DNA from: Bacteroidales bacterium
GTDB lineage: Bacteria; Bacteroidota; Bacteroidia; Bacteroidales; UBA932
Direction: 5' to 3'
DNA length: 48,327 nucleotides
Assembly (NCBI GenBank): GCA_017453565.1
Contig: JAFTEQ010000064.1
Span: 1 to 48,327 of the forward strand
Positions 41,528 to 48,327 of this stretch are shown one piece after another. Numbering within the stretch: position 1 is the first letter of the stretch; every line of letters begins with the position of its first letter. The translations under genes and the position numbers were made by a program. The notes under the pieces are model-generated. The model was not told where the DNA came from. It saw nothing but the letters and a program-made list of their open reading frames with translations, and did no database searches.

Positions 41528-42358
41528 ATGCCCCGGGGAAAGGCTTATACGGGCGCATTGACGGCAGCAATCTTCATTCTATTGGAGGTTGCTGCCCTTG
41601 CTATGCTGCACGGAAGCCGGAGCCTGCAGAGCCTGTGGCTGAACCGTCTCTCGCACCGCACCATGGCCGCACTCTGGGGCGGGGGCGAGCGGCTGAGGAG
41701 CTATTTCTCCCTGGACCGGGAGAACCGCGAACTCGCCCGCGAGAACTTCGAACTCTCGGAGGCCCTGCGCCGCTACCGGGAGCAGGAGCTCCGTCTGGAG
41801 GAGCAGGCGGCCGAGGCCGATTTCGGCCGGGGTTTCCGCTATATCCCGGCCAGTATCGTGAAACTCAGCCGCAACAGCCAGCACAACTACATCATCATCA
41901 ACAAGGGCAGCGCCGACGGCGTGCGTCCCCGTTCGGGTATCATCACGGGCGAGGGCGTAGTGGGCATTGTGGATGCGGTCGACCGGCACTATGCCTACGG
42001 AATCACCCTGCTCAACCCGCTGCTGAGCGTAAGCGCCCGGGTGGGACGTGACGGGATGGTGGCTCCGCTCGAGTGGAACGGCCGCCAGAGCGACCGGGCC
42101 GTGCTGCGGGAACTGCCCGCCCACTATGAGGTGCAGCCGGGCGACACGGTCTGGACCAGCGGCTTCTCGTCCATCTTCCCGTCCGACATCCCCCTCGGCA
42201 TTGCCGGGAAGACACGGCTCATGAGCGGCTCCACCAACGAGGTGGAAGTGCAGCTCTTCATCGACTTCGGGGCGCTGCGTTACGTGACGGTGGTGGACAA
42301 CCCCGTGAAGGAAGAAATCGAACGCCTGGAACAGGCTGAAAACAGGGAAGAGCCATGA
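41528..42358 (+). CDS. mreC: Rod shape-determining protein MreC
   Basis: 276 aa. Periplasmic scaffold of the elongasome. One N-terminal transmembrane helix (about 9-30), a coiled coil (about 62-100: ENRELARENFELSEALRRYRE), then the beta-barrel domains (NYIIINKGSADGVRPRSGIITGEGVVG split over 118-145). Overlaps mreD by 4 bp. Confidence 0.95.
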   Translation: MPRGKAYTGALTAAIFILLEVAALAMLHGSRSLQSLWLNRLSHRTMAALWGGGERLRSYFSLDRENRELARENFELSEALRRYREQELRLEEQAAEADFGRGFRYIPASIVKLSRNSQHNYIIINKGSADGVRPRSGIITGEGVVGIVDAVDRHYAYGITLLNPLLSVSARVGRDGMVAPLEWNGRQSDRAVLRELPAHYEVQPGDTVWTSGFSSIFPSDIPLGIAGKTRLMSGSTNEVEVQLFIDFGALRYVTVVDNPVKEEIERLEQAENREEP

Positions 42359-42876
42359 GATCCGGACGCCGACTGATCGTATATCTGCTGCTGCTCGTGG
42401 TGCAGGTGCTTCTATGGAACTACCTGAACCTCTCGCAGTACGTGCTGCTCTGTTTCCTGCCGGCCATGATCCTGTGCCTGCCCGTGCGTCTGGGAACCGT
42501 GCCCTCCCTGTGCATCGCGTTCGCCATCGGTCTGGTCGTCGACTTTTTCGCCCAGGGCGTACTGGGGCTCAGCTCCTTTGCCCTCGTGCCCGTGGCGCTC
42601 GCCCGCCGGCCCATTATCTCGCTGATCTATGGCAGCGAACTGTTCTCGCGCGGGGAAGACCCGTCGGTGCGGCGTCAGGGCGTGTTCAAGATGTCCCTGC
42701 TGCTCCTGCTGGGAACAGCCCTCTTCCTACTGCTCTATATCTGGATGGACGGTGCCGGAACCCGTCCCCTGTGGTTCAATCTGCTCCGTTTCGCCTGTTC
42801 GCTCCTGCTGAGTACGGCCCTTTCGGTATTTGTGGCCGACCAGATTACCCGTGAGGAGGACGAGCGATGGAGATAA
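42355..42876 (+). CDS. mreD: Rod shape-determining protein MreD
   Basis: 173 aa, almost wholly hydrophobic with five to six predicted membrane helices; GLVVDFFAQGVLGLSSFALV is the conserved central motif. Assigned by size, topology, that motif and location between mreC and PBP2. Overlaps PBP2 by 10 bp. Confidence 0.9.
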   Translation: MRSGRRLIVYLLLLVVQVLLWNYLNLSQYVLLCFLPAMILCLPVRLGTVPSLCIAFAIGLVVDFFAQGVLGLSSFALVPVALARRPIISLIYGSELFSRGEDPSVRRQGVFKMSLLLLLGTALFLLLYIWMDGAGTRPLWFNLLRFACSLLLSTALSVFVADQITREEDERWR

Positions 42877-44699
42877 ACCGGCGCAGCGGAAAACTCCTCC
42901 TGGGTCTGTGGGTGGTGGCGGCCATCCTGGTGGTCAAGCTGTTCTATATCCAGATCATAGACAGCCGCTATAAGCAGGACGCCTCCAACAACTCCATGAT
43001 CTACGATGTCATCTACCCTCCGCGCGGGATCATCTACGACCGGAACGGAGAGATCCTGGTGGGCAACAAGGTGTGCTACGACATCCTGGTGACCCCGCGT
43101 GAGGTGGGGCCGTTCGATACCTTGTCCCTGGCCGCCGTACTGGGCGTGGAACCCGATTTCATCCGCGAGCGGATGGCCTATTACCGGACCTACCGCCGGA
43201 AAATCGGCTTCCAGACCCTTCCTTTCGTGAAACAGCTGCCGGCCGAGACCTACAACAAGTTCGCCGAACTCCGCTATGCCTTCCCGGGTTTCCGGGGTCA
43301 GGTGCGCACCATCCGGGAGTACCCCTTCAATGCGGGCGGAAACCTTCTGGGTTATGTTTCTGAGGTAGACGCGGCCTTCCTCAAGAAGCACCCAGACGAA
43401 TACCGGAGCGGCGATTATGCCGGCCGCACAGGCCTGGAGGCTGCACGTGAGGAAGAGCTCCGCGGCAGCAAGGGCTATCACATCCTGCTGCGCGACAATC
43501 GCGGCCGCATCCAGTCGCGCTACAAGGGCGGAGAGGAAGACCGGGCGGCCGTCCCCGGCCACGACATCGTGACTACCATCGACGCGCCGCTGCAGCAGTA
43601 CGGACAGCGGCTGATGGAGGGGAAGCGGGGGAGCCTCATCGCCATCGAACCCGCCACGGGAGAGATCCTCACCATGGTGTCGAGTCCCGGCATCGACGTG
43701 GACGTGCTCACGGAGATCGGGAAGCATTACGAGGCCCTTGTGCAGGACAAGAACCGTCCCATGTTCAACCGCACCGTGCAGGCTTCCTATCCGCCGGGCT
43801 CGGTGTTCAAGCTCATCAACGGGCTCATCGGCCTGCAGGAAGGCGTGCTGAAGCCCGAATACCAGTATCCCTGCAGCAAGGGGTACGCCTACGCCAAGAA
43901 CCACAAACTGGGCTGCCACAACCACCGCTCGCCGCTCAATCTGGAGGAAGCGGTGATGATGTCGTGCAACGCCTATTTCTGTTACGTGCTCAAAAACCTG
44001 CTGGAGAATCCGGCCTACAAGAATACCGGCGAGGCCTTCGACCGCTGGCGCGACTATGTGCTGAGTTTCGGTTTCGGGCATCCGCTGGGGACCGACGTGC
44101 CCTCCGAACTGGGCGGCAACGTGCCCACATCCAAGTTCTACGACCGTCATTACGGCAAGGGCCGCTGGAAGTTCTCCAACATCGTTTCGCTTTCCATCGG
44201 TCAGGGTGAGATCGGGGCCACGCCGCTGCAGATCGCCAATCTGGCCGCCATCGTGGCCAACCGGGGCTTCTTTTACACCCCGCATATCGTGAAAGATTCG
44301 GACGGGGTCCGGATCGATGACAAATTCCGCGAACGGCACTACACACTGGTAGATACCACCCATTTCCACAAGGTGATCGGAGGGATGTGGCGGGCTGTGA
44401 ACGGAGGTCCGGGATCCGGGGGGACGGCCACCGCGGCCGCCGTTCCGGGCCTGGATATCTGCGGCAAGACGGGCACGGCGCAGAACCCGCACGGCGCCGA
44501 CAACTCGGTGTTCATCTGCTTCGCTCCGCGTGAGCATCCCCGCATCGCCGTGGTGGGCTATGTGGAGAACGCCGGCTGGGGCGGCAGTTATGCGGCGCCC
44601 ATCGCTTCCCTGCTGGTGGAGCGCTATCTCACCGGGACCATCCGCGAAGAGCGCAAGCCCCTGGAACAACGTATGATGCAAACCCGGTTCATCCCATGA
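42867..44699 (+). CDS. mrdA: Penicillin-binding protein 2
   Basis: 610 aa. Elongasome transpeptidase. One N-terminal membrane helix (about 10-30), a dimerisation domain starting PPRGIIYDRNGEILVGN, and the transpeptidase domain with the serine motif in PPGSVFKLING, SCNAYF and KTGTAQNP. Overlaps mreD and rodA; the order mreBCD-PBP2-rodA is the standard Bacteroidota operon. Confidence 0.96.
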   Translation: MEINRRSGKLLLGLWVVAAILVVKLFYIQIIDSRYKQDASNNSMIYDVIYPPRGIIYDRNGEILVGNKVCYDILVTPREVGPFDTLSLAAVLGVEPDFIRERMAYYRTYRRKIGFQTLPFVKQLPAETYNKFAELRYAFPGFRGQVRTIREYPFNAGGNLLGYVSEVDAAFLKKHPDEYRSGDYAGRTGLEAAREEELRGSKGYHILLRDNRGRIQSRYKGGEEDRAAVPGHDIVTTIDAPLQQYGQRLMEGKRGSLIAIEPATGEILTMVSSPGIDVDVLTEIGKHYEALVQDKNRPMFNRTVQASYPPGSVFKLINGLIGLQEGVLKPEYQYPCSKGYAYAKNHKLGCHNHRSPLNLEEAVMMSCNAYFCYVLKNLLENPAYKNTGEAFDRWRDYVLSFGFGHPLGTDVPSELGGNVPTSKFYDRHYGKGRWKFSNIVSLSIGQGEIGATPLQIANLAAIVANRGFFYTPHIVKDSDGVRIDDKFRERHYTLVDTTHFHKVIGGMWRAVNGGPGSGGTATAAAVPGLDICGKTGTAQNPHGADNSVFICFAPREHPRIAVVGYVENAGWGGSYAAPIASLLVERYLTGTIREERKPLEQRMMQTRFIP

Positions 44700-45988
44700 A
44701 AAGCGGCGTAGGAAGAAGTTTGGGGCAATCGCTCGACTGGAAGCTGGTGGTCATCTACCTGCTGCTGGTCCTCATTGGCTGGCTCAATATCTACGCCTCG
44801 GTCTACTCTTCCGATCCGTCGTCCATCTTCGACTGGTCGGTGCGCAGCGGCAAGCAGTTCGTCTGGATCCTGACGGCCTTCGGACTTGCCCTGCTGGTCC
44901 TCTTTGCCATCAATCCCCGGCTCTGGGAGGTGTTGTCCCCTTACGGCTACCTGCTGGTGCTGGTCCTGCTGGTGGCGGTCATCTTCCTGAGCCGCGACGT
45001 GAAGGGCTCGCACTCCTGGTTCGAGTTCGGACCCATCAAGTTCCAACCGGCCGAAATATCCAAGATCACCACGTCCCTGCTTCTGGCAGCCGTCCTCAGC
45101 CGGCCGGGTTTCCACATGAACGTGCGGAAGGACTTCCTGATGGCGGCAGCCATCATCGCCCTGCCCATGCTGGTGATTGTGGGGGAGAGTGAAACCGGTT
45201 CGGCCCTTGTCTATGTGGGTTTCCTGTTCGTGCTCTACCGTGAAGGTCTTTCCGGCTGGTTCCTGGGCGTGATCGGCGCGGCTATCATCCTCTTTATCGT
45301 AACGCTCAAGACCTCCCCCCTCGTCTCGGGCCTGGTACTGGCGGCGCTCCTGCTCGCGGGGCTGATCTATGTGCTGCGCAGAACCCGGCGCTATTCGCGT
45401 GACCGGCGCTTCGGTCTGCGCCTCTTGCTGGCCGGGGCCATCCTGGGCGGGTTGTTCATTGTGAGTACGGGCTTCGCCTTCGATCATCTTCTGGCCGAGC
45501 ACCAGCGTCTGCGCATCGAGGTCCTGCTCGGTATCCGGGAAGATCCGGCCGGAGTGGGATACAACGTGCGTCAGTCCATGATTGCCATCGGCTCGGGCGG
45601 TTTCTGGGGCAAGGGATTCCTGCAGGGGACGCAGACCACCTTCGGTTTCGTTCCCGAGCAGAGTACCGATTTCATCTTCTGTACGGTCGGGGAAGAATGG
45701 GGCTTTGTGGGTTGCCTGCTGGTCATCCTGCTCTACGTTCTTCTCATCCGTCGCATCATCTACGACGCGGAAGAGAGCCGTGAGGCCTTCACGCGCATCT
45801 ACGGACTGTGCCTTGCCTCCTGCCTGTTCATGCACCTGTTCATCAACATAGGCATGACCATCGGACTCATGCCTGTGATCGGCATCCCCTTGCCTTTCCT
45901 GAGTTACGGTGGGTCCTCGCTGTGGGCGTTCACGCTGATGCTGTTCATCTTCGTGGCGCTCCACAGGCAGGAGAACAAGTATTTCTAG
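44696..45988 (+). CDS. rodA: Rod shape-determining protein RodA
   Basis: 430 aa. SEDS-family peptidoglycan polymerase with about ten membrane helices, partner of PBP2. Motifs: GSHSWFEFGPIKFQPAEISK near residue 100, and GKGFLQGTQTTFGFVPEQSTDFIF, then LPFLSYGGSS near the end. An extra loop (LRRTRRYSRDRRFGL, about 225-240) lies in the middle. Last gene of the operon; the convergent transporter ends 9 bp away. Confidence 0.96.
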   Translation: MKSGVGRSLGQSLDWKLVVIYLLLVLIGWLNIYASVYSSDPSSIFDWSVRSGKQFVWILTAFGLALLVLFAINPRLWEVLSPYGYLLVLVLLVAVIFLSRDVKGSHSWFEFGPIKFQPAEISKITTSLLLAAVLSRPGFHMNVRKDFLMAAAIIALPMLVIVGESETGSALVYVGFLFVLYREGLSGWFLGVIGAAIILFIVTLKTSPLVSGLVLAALLLAGLIYVLRRTRRYSRDRRFGLRLLLAGAILGGLFIVSTGFAFDHLLAEHQRLRIEVLLGIREDPAGVGYNVRQSMIAIGSGGFWGKGFLQGTQTTFGFVPEQSTDFIFCTVGEEWGFVGCLLVILLYVLLIRRIIYDAEESREAFTRIYGLCLASCLFMHLFINIGMTIGLMPVIGIPLPFLSYGGSSLWAFTLMLFIFVALHRQENKYF

Positions 45989-45997
45989 GCGTCTGTC

Positions 45998-47014
45998 CTA
46001 TCGGCCGGCGGCCACGATAATGGAGAGGCCTGCTACGAAGAAGCAGAACATGAGGGCCAGCAGGCAGTAGACCTTGCGTGGGGACCCCTTGAATTCCTTC
46101 CAGACGAACACGCCCCAGATGGCGGCGATCATGGGTGCGCCCTGTCCCAGGGCGTAGGATACGGCGGGGCCGGCCTTTTCGGCGGTGATGTAGCTGAGCG
46201 CCGTACCCAGGCACCAGATGCATCCGCCGAGCACGCCCACGAGATGGGTTTTCATGTTCCCCTTGAAGTACTGGTCGTAGCCCACGGGTTCTCCCACGAA
46301 GGGCTTGCGCATGGCGAGGGTGTTCCAGACGAAGTTGCTCAGCAGGATGCCCAGCGCGAACAGGACCATGGCGGTGTAGGGCGTTACCTTGCCCGCTTCG
46401 GGCGACGCGAAATTGGCGGTATCCATGGCGCGCATCACGAAGGACGAGAAGAACGACATGATGACGCCGGCAGCGAGGGCCAGTATGATGCCTTTCTTGC
46501 GCCCGGAACCATCGTCGCCGCCCTTCCCGGCGGAGGCTAGTCCGTTGAACACAATGGCGCAGACCACCAGGGCCACGCCCAGGATAAGCAGCAGCGGTTC
46601 ACCCGTCTTGGCGCCCTGCTGGACGGCAACGCGATAGTTGTTAACCACGCCCAGCACAAGGGCGAGTCCCACGCCCAGCGGGAAGGCCACCGACATGCCG
46701 GCCAGCGAGATGGAGGCCGACAGGAGGATGTTGGAGAGATTGAAGATGATGCCTCCCACCAGAATCCACCCGATGCTGGCGCCGGCCGCCTGCCTGAGGT
46801 CGGCGAGGAAAGGACGTCCTTCCGCACCGATGCTGCCGGCCGTGAAGGCGAGCAGCAGGGAGAAGAGGACGATCCCAATGACATAGTCCCAATAGAAGAG
46901 TTCGTAGCGCCAGCTCTTGGCGGCGAGTTTCTGGGTGTTGCCCCAGGAACCCCAGCAGAGCATGATTACAAAGCAGAGAACGACTGCCAGGGCGTAACTG
47001 TTGACAATGAACAT
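45998..47014 (-). CDS. GRP-type sugar transporter (RbsU/RhaT-like)
   Basis: 338 aa, with about ten hydrophobic helices, as in the glucose/ribose/rhamnose permeases of the drug/metabolite transporter superfamily. Conserved-looking features: MLCWGSWGNTQK in helix 1-2, FNLSNILLSASISLAGMSVAFPLGVGLALV split over helices 3-4, and the repeat-like GQGAPMIAAIWGVFVWKEF near the end. It follows ribokinase after 12 bp, suggesting uptake of ribose or a related sugar. Confidence 0.85.
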   Translation of the reverse strand: MFIVNSYALAVVLCFVIMLCWGSWGNTQKLAAKSWRYELFYWDYVIGIVLFSLLLAFTAGSIGAEGRPFLADLRQAAGASIGWILVGGIIFNLSNILLSASISLAGMSVAFPLGVGLALVLGVVNNYRVAVQQGAKTGEPLLLILGVALVVCAIVFNGLASAGKGGDDGSGRKKGIILALAAGVIMSFFSSFVMRAMDTANFASPEAGKVTPYTAMVLFALGILLSNFVWNTLAMRKPFVGEPVGYDQYFKGNMKTHLVGVLGGCIWCLGTALSYITAEKAGPAVSYALGQGAPMIAAIWGVFVWKEFKGSPRKVYCLLALMFCFFVAGLSIIVAAGR

Positions 47015-47026
47015 ATCCTTTATTGA

Positions 47027-47926
47027 TTATTGTATTTCGTGACGATAGGGGATGGCGTCCTGCGCGCCGGGCCGCTGGACGGTGAGGGCCGCTGCGCGGG
47101 TAGCGAAACGGGCGGCTTCTTCCAGGGTCTGGCCTTCAGAGAGGGCCACGCACAGCGCTCCGCAGAACGTATCTCCGGCCGCCGTGGCGTCCACGGCCTT
47201 CACCTTGCAGGCGGGGATGTGGATGGAGTGGCCGTCCGAGACGACAAGCGCTCCCTTGGAACCGAGCGTCACCACGAAATCGCGCACACCGTAGCCGTGC
47301 AGCGCTTCCACCGCGCGGGCGAGCTCTTCCTCGTTCCCCACCGGCAGGCCGCTCATGAAGGCGGTTTCGGTCTGGTTGGGGGTCATGAGAGAAACGTAGC
47401 GGAAGAGTTCCCGCGGCACTTCGCGGGCGGGTGCGGGGTTGAGGATGACCGTCACGCCCGCCTCGGCGGCGATCTGCGCCGCGCGCAGCACGCTCTCTAC
47501 CGGGGTCTCCAGCTGCAGGATGAGGAAGCCCGCCGAGCGGATGACATCGGCCACCGATTCGATATCGGCCGGGCTGAGGTCTGCGTTGGCGCCGGAGGCC
47601 ACCGAGATGCAGTTTTCGCCGTGTTCGTCCACCAGGATGAGGGCGGTGCCGGAGGCCTTGTCGGAGCGGAGGGCGTGCGAGACGTCGATGCCCTCGCGCT
47701 CATAGCCCGCCAGGGCGTTGTCGCCGAAAAGGTCGCGTCCCACCTTGCAGATGAAGGTCACGTCGCCGCCCAGGCGGCGCGCCGCGACGGCCTGGTTGGC
47801 CCCTTTCCCGCCGGGCCCCATATAGAAGGTGCCGCCGGTTACGGTTTCGCCCGGGACGGGCAGGCGCTGCCCCCGGATGGTCATGTCGGTGTTGCTGCTG
47901 CCAATGACTATAATCTTTCGGTTCAT
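47027..47926 (-). CDS. rbsK: Ribokinase
   Basis: 299 aa. PfkB family; phosphorylates ribose to ribose-5-phosphate. VIGSSNTDMTIR, the sugar-binding GGKGANQAVAARRLGG, NPAPAREVP, LTPNQTE-like MTPNQTETAF and the anion-hole/catalytic VDATAAGDTFCGAL are visible. The last motif has TA where TG is commoner; the catalytic Asp is kept. The ATG at 47926 is chosen because the frame's earlier start overlaps the promoter. Confidence 0.93.
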   Translation of the reverse strand: MNRKIIVIGSSNTDMTIRGQRLPVPGETVTGGTFYMGPGGKGANQAVAARRLGGDVTFICKVGRDLFGDNALAGYEREGIDVSHALRSDKASGTALILVDEHGENCISVASGANADLSPADIESVADVIRSAGFLILQLETPVESVLRAAQIAAEAGVTVILNPAPAREVPRELFRYVSLMTPNQTETAFMSGLPVGNEEELARAVEALHGYGVRDFVVTLGSKGALVVSDGHSIHIPACKVKAVDATAAGDTFCGALCVALSEGQTLEEAARFATRAAALTVQRPGAQDAIPYRHEIQ

Positions 47927-47959
47927 GCTGGCGGTATCGGTCCTAGTGTTCGGTTTATG

Positions 47960-47967
47960 CAAATATA
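47960..47967 (-). promoter_or_regulatory. -7 element for rbsK-transporter
   Basis: TATATTTG on the minus strand, 33 bp before the rbsK ATG. Confidence 0.5.
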
Positions 47968-47978
47968 GCGATTTTTCG

Positions 47979-47986
47979 TATCTTTG
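47979..47986 (+). promoter_or_regulatory. -7 element for tRNA-Leu
   Basis: TATCTTTG, 12 bp before the tRNA 5' end; a TATG sits 19 bp upstream at the -33 position, overlapping the divergent rbsK -7 element. Confidence 0.55.
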
Positions 47987-47998
47987 CCTCACTCCAAA

Positions 47999-48083
47999 GC
48001 CTTGGTGGTGAAATGGTAGACACGAGGGACTTAAAATCCCTTGGCCAGTAATGGCCGTGCGGGTTCGATTCCCGCCCGGGGCA
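47999..48083 (+). tRNA. tRNA-Leu (anticodon UAA)
   Basis: 85 nt. Acceptor stem GCCTTGG pairs with CCGGGGC (two G-U). The anticodon loop CTTAAAA gives anticodon TAA. A long variable arm (TTGGCCAGTAATGGCCG region) marks a class II tRNA, and GGTTCGATTCC is the T arm. The CCA end is not encoded (ACCG follows). Confidence 0.93.
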
Positions 48084-48086
48084 CCG

Positions 48087-48121
48087 AAACAGTCTTTAGA
48101 GCGAGTTCTACGGGCTGTTTT
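48087..48121 (+). terminator. Possible terminator after tRNA-Leu
   Basis: AAACAG (48087-48092) pairs with CTGTTT (48115-48120), followed by TT. The stem is only 6 bp with a 22-nt loop, so it is weak. Confidence 0.35.
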
Positions 48122-48128
48122 TCGTTAG

Positions 48129-48149
48129 TTGGACAACATTTGGACAACA
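48129..48149. repeat. Two tandem TTGGACAACA repeats after the tRNA
   Basis: TTGGACAACA at 48129-48138 and 48140-48149, an 11-bp period, about one DNA turn. The location just past the 3' end of a tRNA gene suggests integrase arm-type or attachment-site sequences. This is inference. Confidence 0.45.
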
Positions 48150-48216
48150 GCTATGGGTGTGTCTACCTTTTGCTAATCGGGACATAGGAAGAATCGGAAC
48201 ACGGGCGTTTCATTAT

Positions 48217-48327
48217 TTACAATTCGTAATCTTTGAGGTTCAGGCGGCCCAGGATGTCCATGTGCATGTAATGGTCGCGGCGCTGTGGGGCTTTCCCAGC
48301 TATGAGGCTCTCCGCGAACAGTGACAC
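48217..48327 (-). CDS. Unidentified protein, C-terminal 36 residues only
   Basis: The frame is open from the window edge to a TAA at 48217-48219. The visible end is SLFAESLIAGKAPQRRDHYM followed by HMDILGRLNLKDYEL. The family is not recognised. Codon use and absence of stops support coding, but 37 codons is short evidence. It lies past the tRNA and its repeats. Confidence 0.4.
   Translation of the reverse strand: MSLFAESLIAGKAPQRRDHYMHMDILGRLNLKDYEL

Noticed and set aside
42735-44681. 648-aa minus-strand open frame
   Set aside because: Antisense to PBP2, whose catalytic motifs are intact; no start region or domain of its own.
44624-45964. 446-aa minus-strand open frame
   Set aside because: Antisense to rodA; Gln/Asp/Glu-rich composition is what reversed membrane-helix codons produce.
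1-48327. CRISPR arrays, rRNA operons, insertion sequences or transposases
   Set aside because: Read through for regularly spaced repeats, rRNA sequence and transposase motifs; none seen. The only long repeats are the intragenic OmpA-like copies.

Overview
The window is about 48 kb of chromosome from a GC-rich member of the Bacteroidota, most likely order Bacteroidales. Three things support this. The gene content is typical (fimbrillin-type lipoproteins, AraC-type membrane regulators, DUF3109, M16 and PBP1A families, the rplM-rpsI-rpsB-tsf order). Promoters carry the Bacteroidota -7 element TAnnTTTG, often with a -33 TTTG 19-20 bp upstream. Recognisable Shine-Dalgarno sequences are rare. Genus cannot be fixed from this window. 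No rRNA, CRISPR array or insertion sequence is visible; there is one tRNA.

Layout. (1) 1-6186 is a surface/fimbria-related island of lower GC. A repeat-bearing OmpA-like gene runs leftward off the window. Divergently follow a fimbrillin-family lipoprotein, a multi-pass membrane AraC regulator coupled to it, a second OmpA-like gene and a periplasmic-propeller/AraC regulator. (2) 6250-13600 is housekeeping: rplM-rpsI-rpsB-tsf, a lone succinate dehydrogenase/fumarate reductase cytochrome b subunit, pyrH-frr and dus-lpxK. (3) 13637-15269 holds a second fimbrillin-like lipoprotein preceded by an overlooked 47-codon small gene. (4) 15365-26829 is mixed: an M24 aminopeptidase, a coiled-coil membrane protein followed by HemW, a phosphoesterase, an M16-like protein without the zinc motif followed by DUF3109, a TPR protein and a U32 peptidase-family protein. 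(5) 26826-30043 holds a PIN-domain toxin-antitoxin pair and a secreted protein plus a third fimbrillin-like lipoprotein. (6) 30062-36813 is a five-gene leftward operon for the cell wall: PBP1A, alpha/beta hydrolase, a membrane-anchored MurF-like ligase, Ddl and PrmC. (7) 36929-45988 holds topA-lrp, ispD and the rod-shape operon mreB-mreC-mreD-PBP2-rodA. (8) 45998-48327 holds a ribokinase/sugar transporter pair, tRNA-Leu(UAA) and, beyond the tRNA, short direct repeats and the end of an unidentified gene, which may be the edge of an integrated element.

The genome is compact. Most convergent genes meet with overlaps of 4-29 bp, and several -7 elements sit only 6-13 bases before the start codon, suggesting leaderless or nearly leaderless mRNAs. 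The least explained parts are the fimbrial island with its two unusual membrane-spanning regulators, the small gene upstream of the fimbrillin-like lipoprotein, the PBP1A/MurF-like/Ddl operon and the toxin-antitoxin operator that contains both promoter elements.
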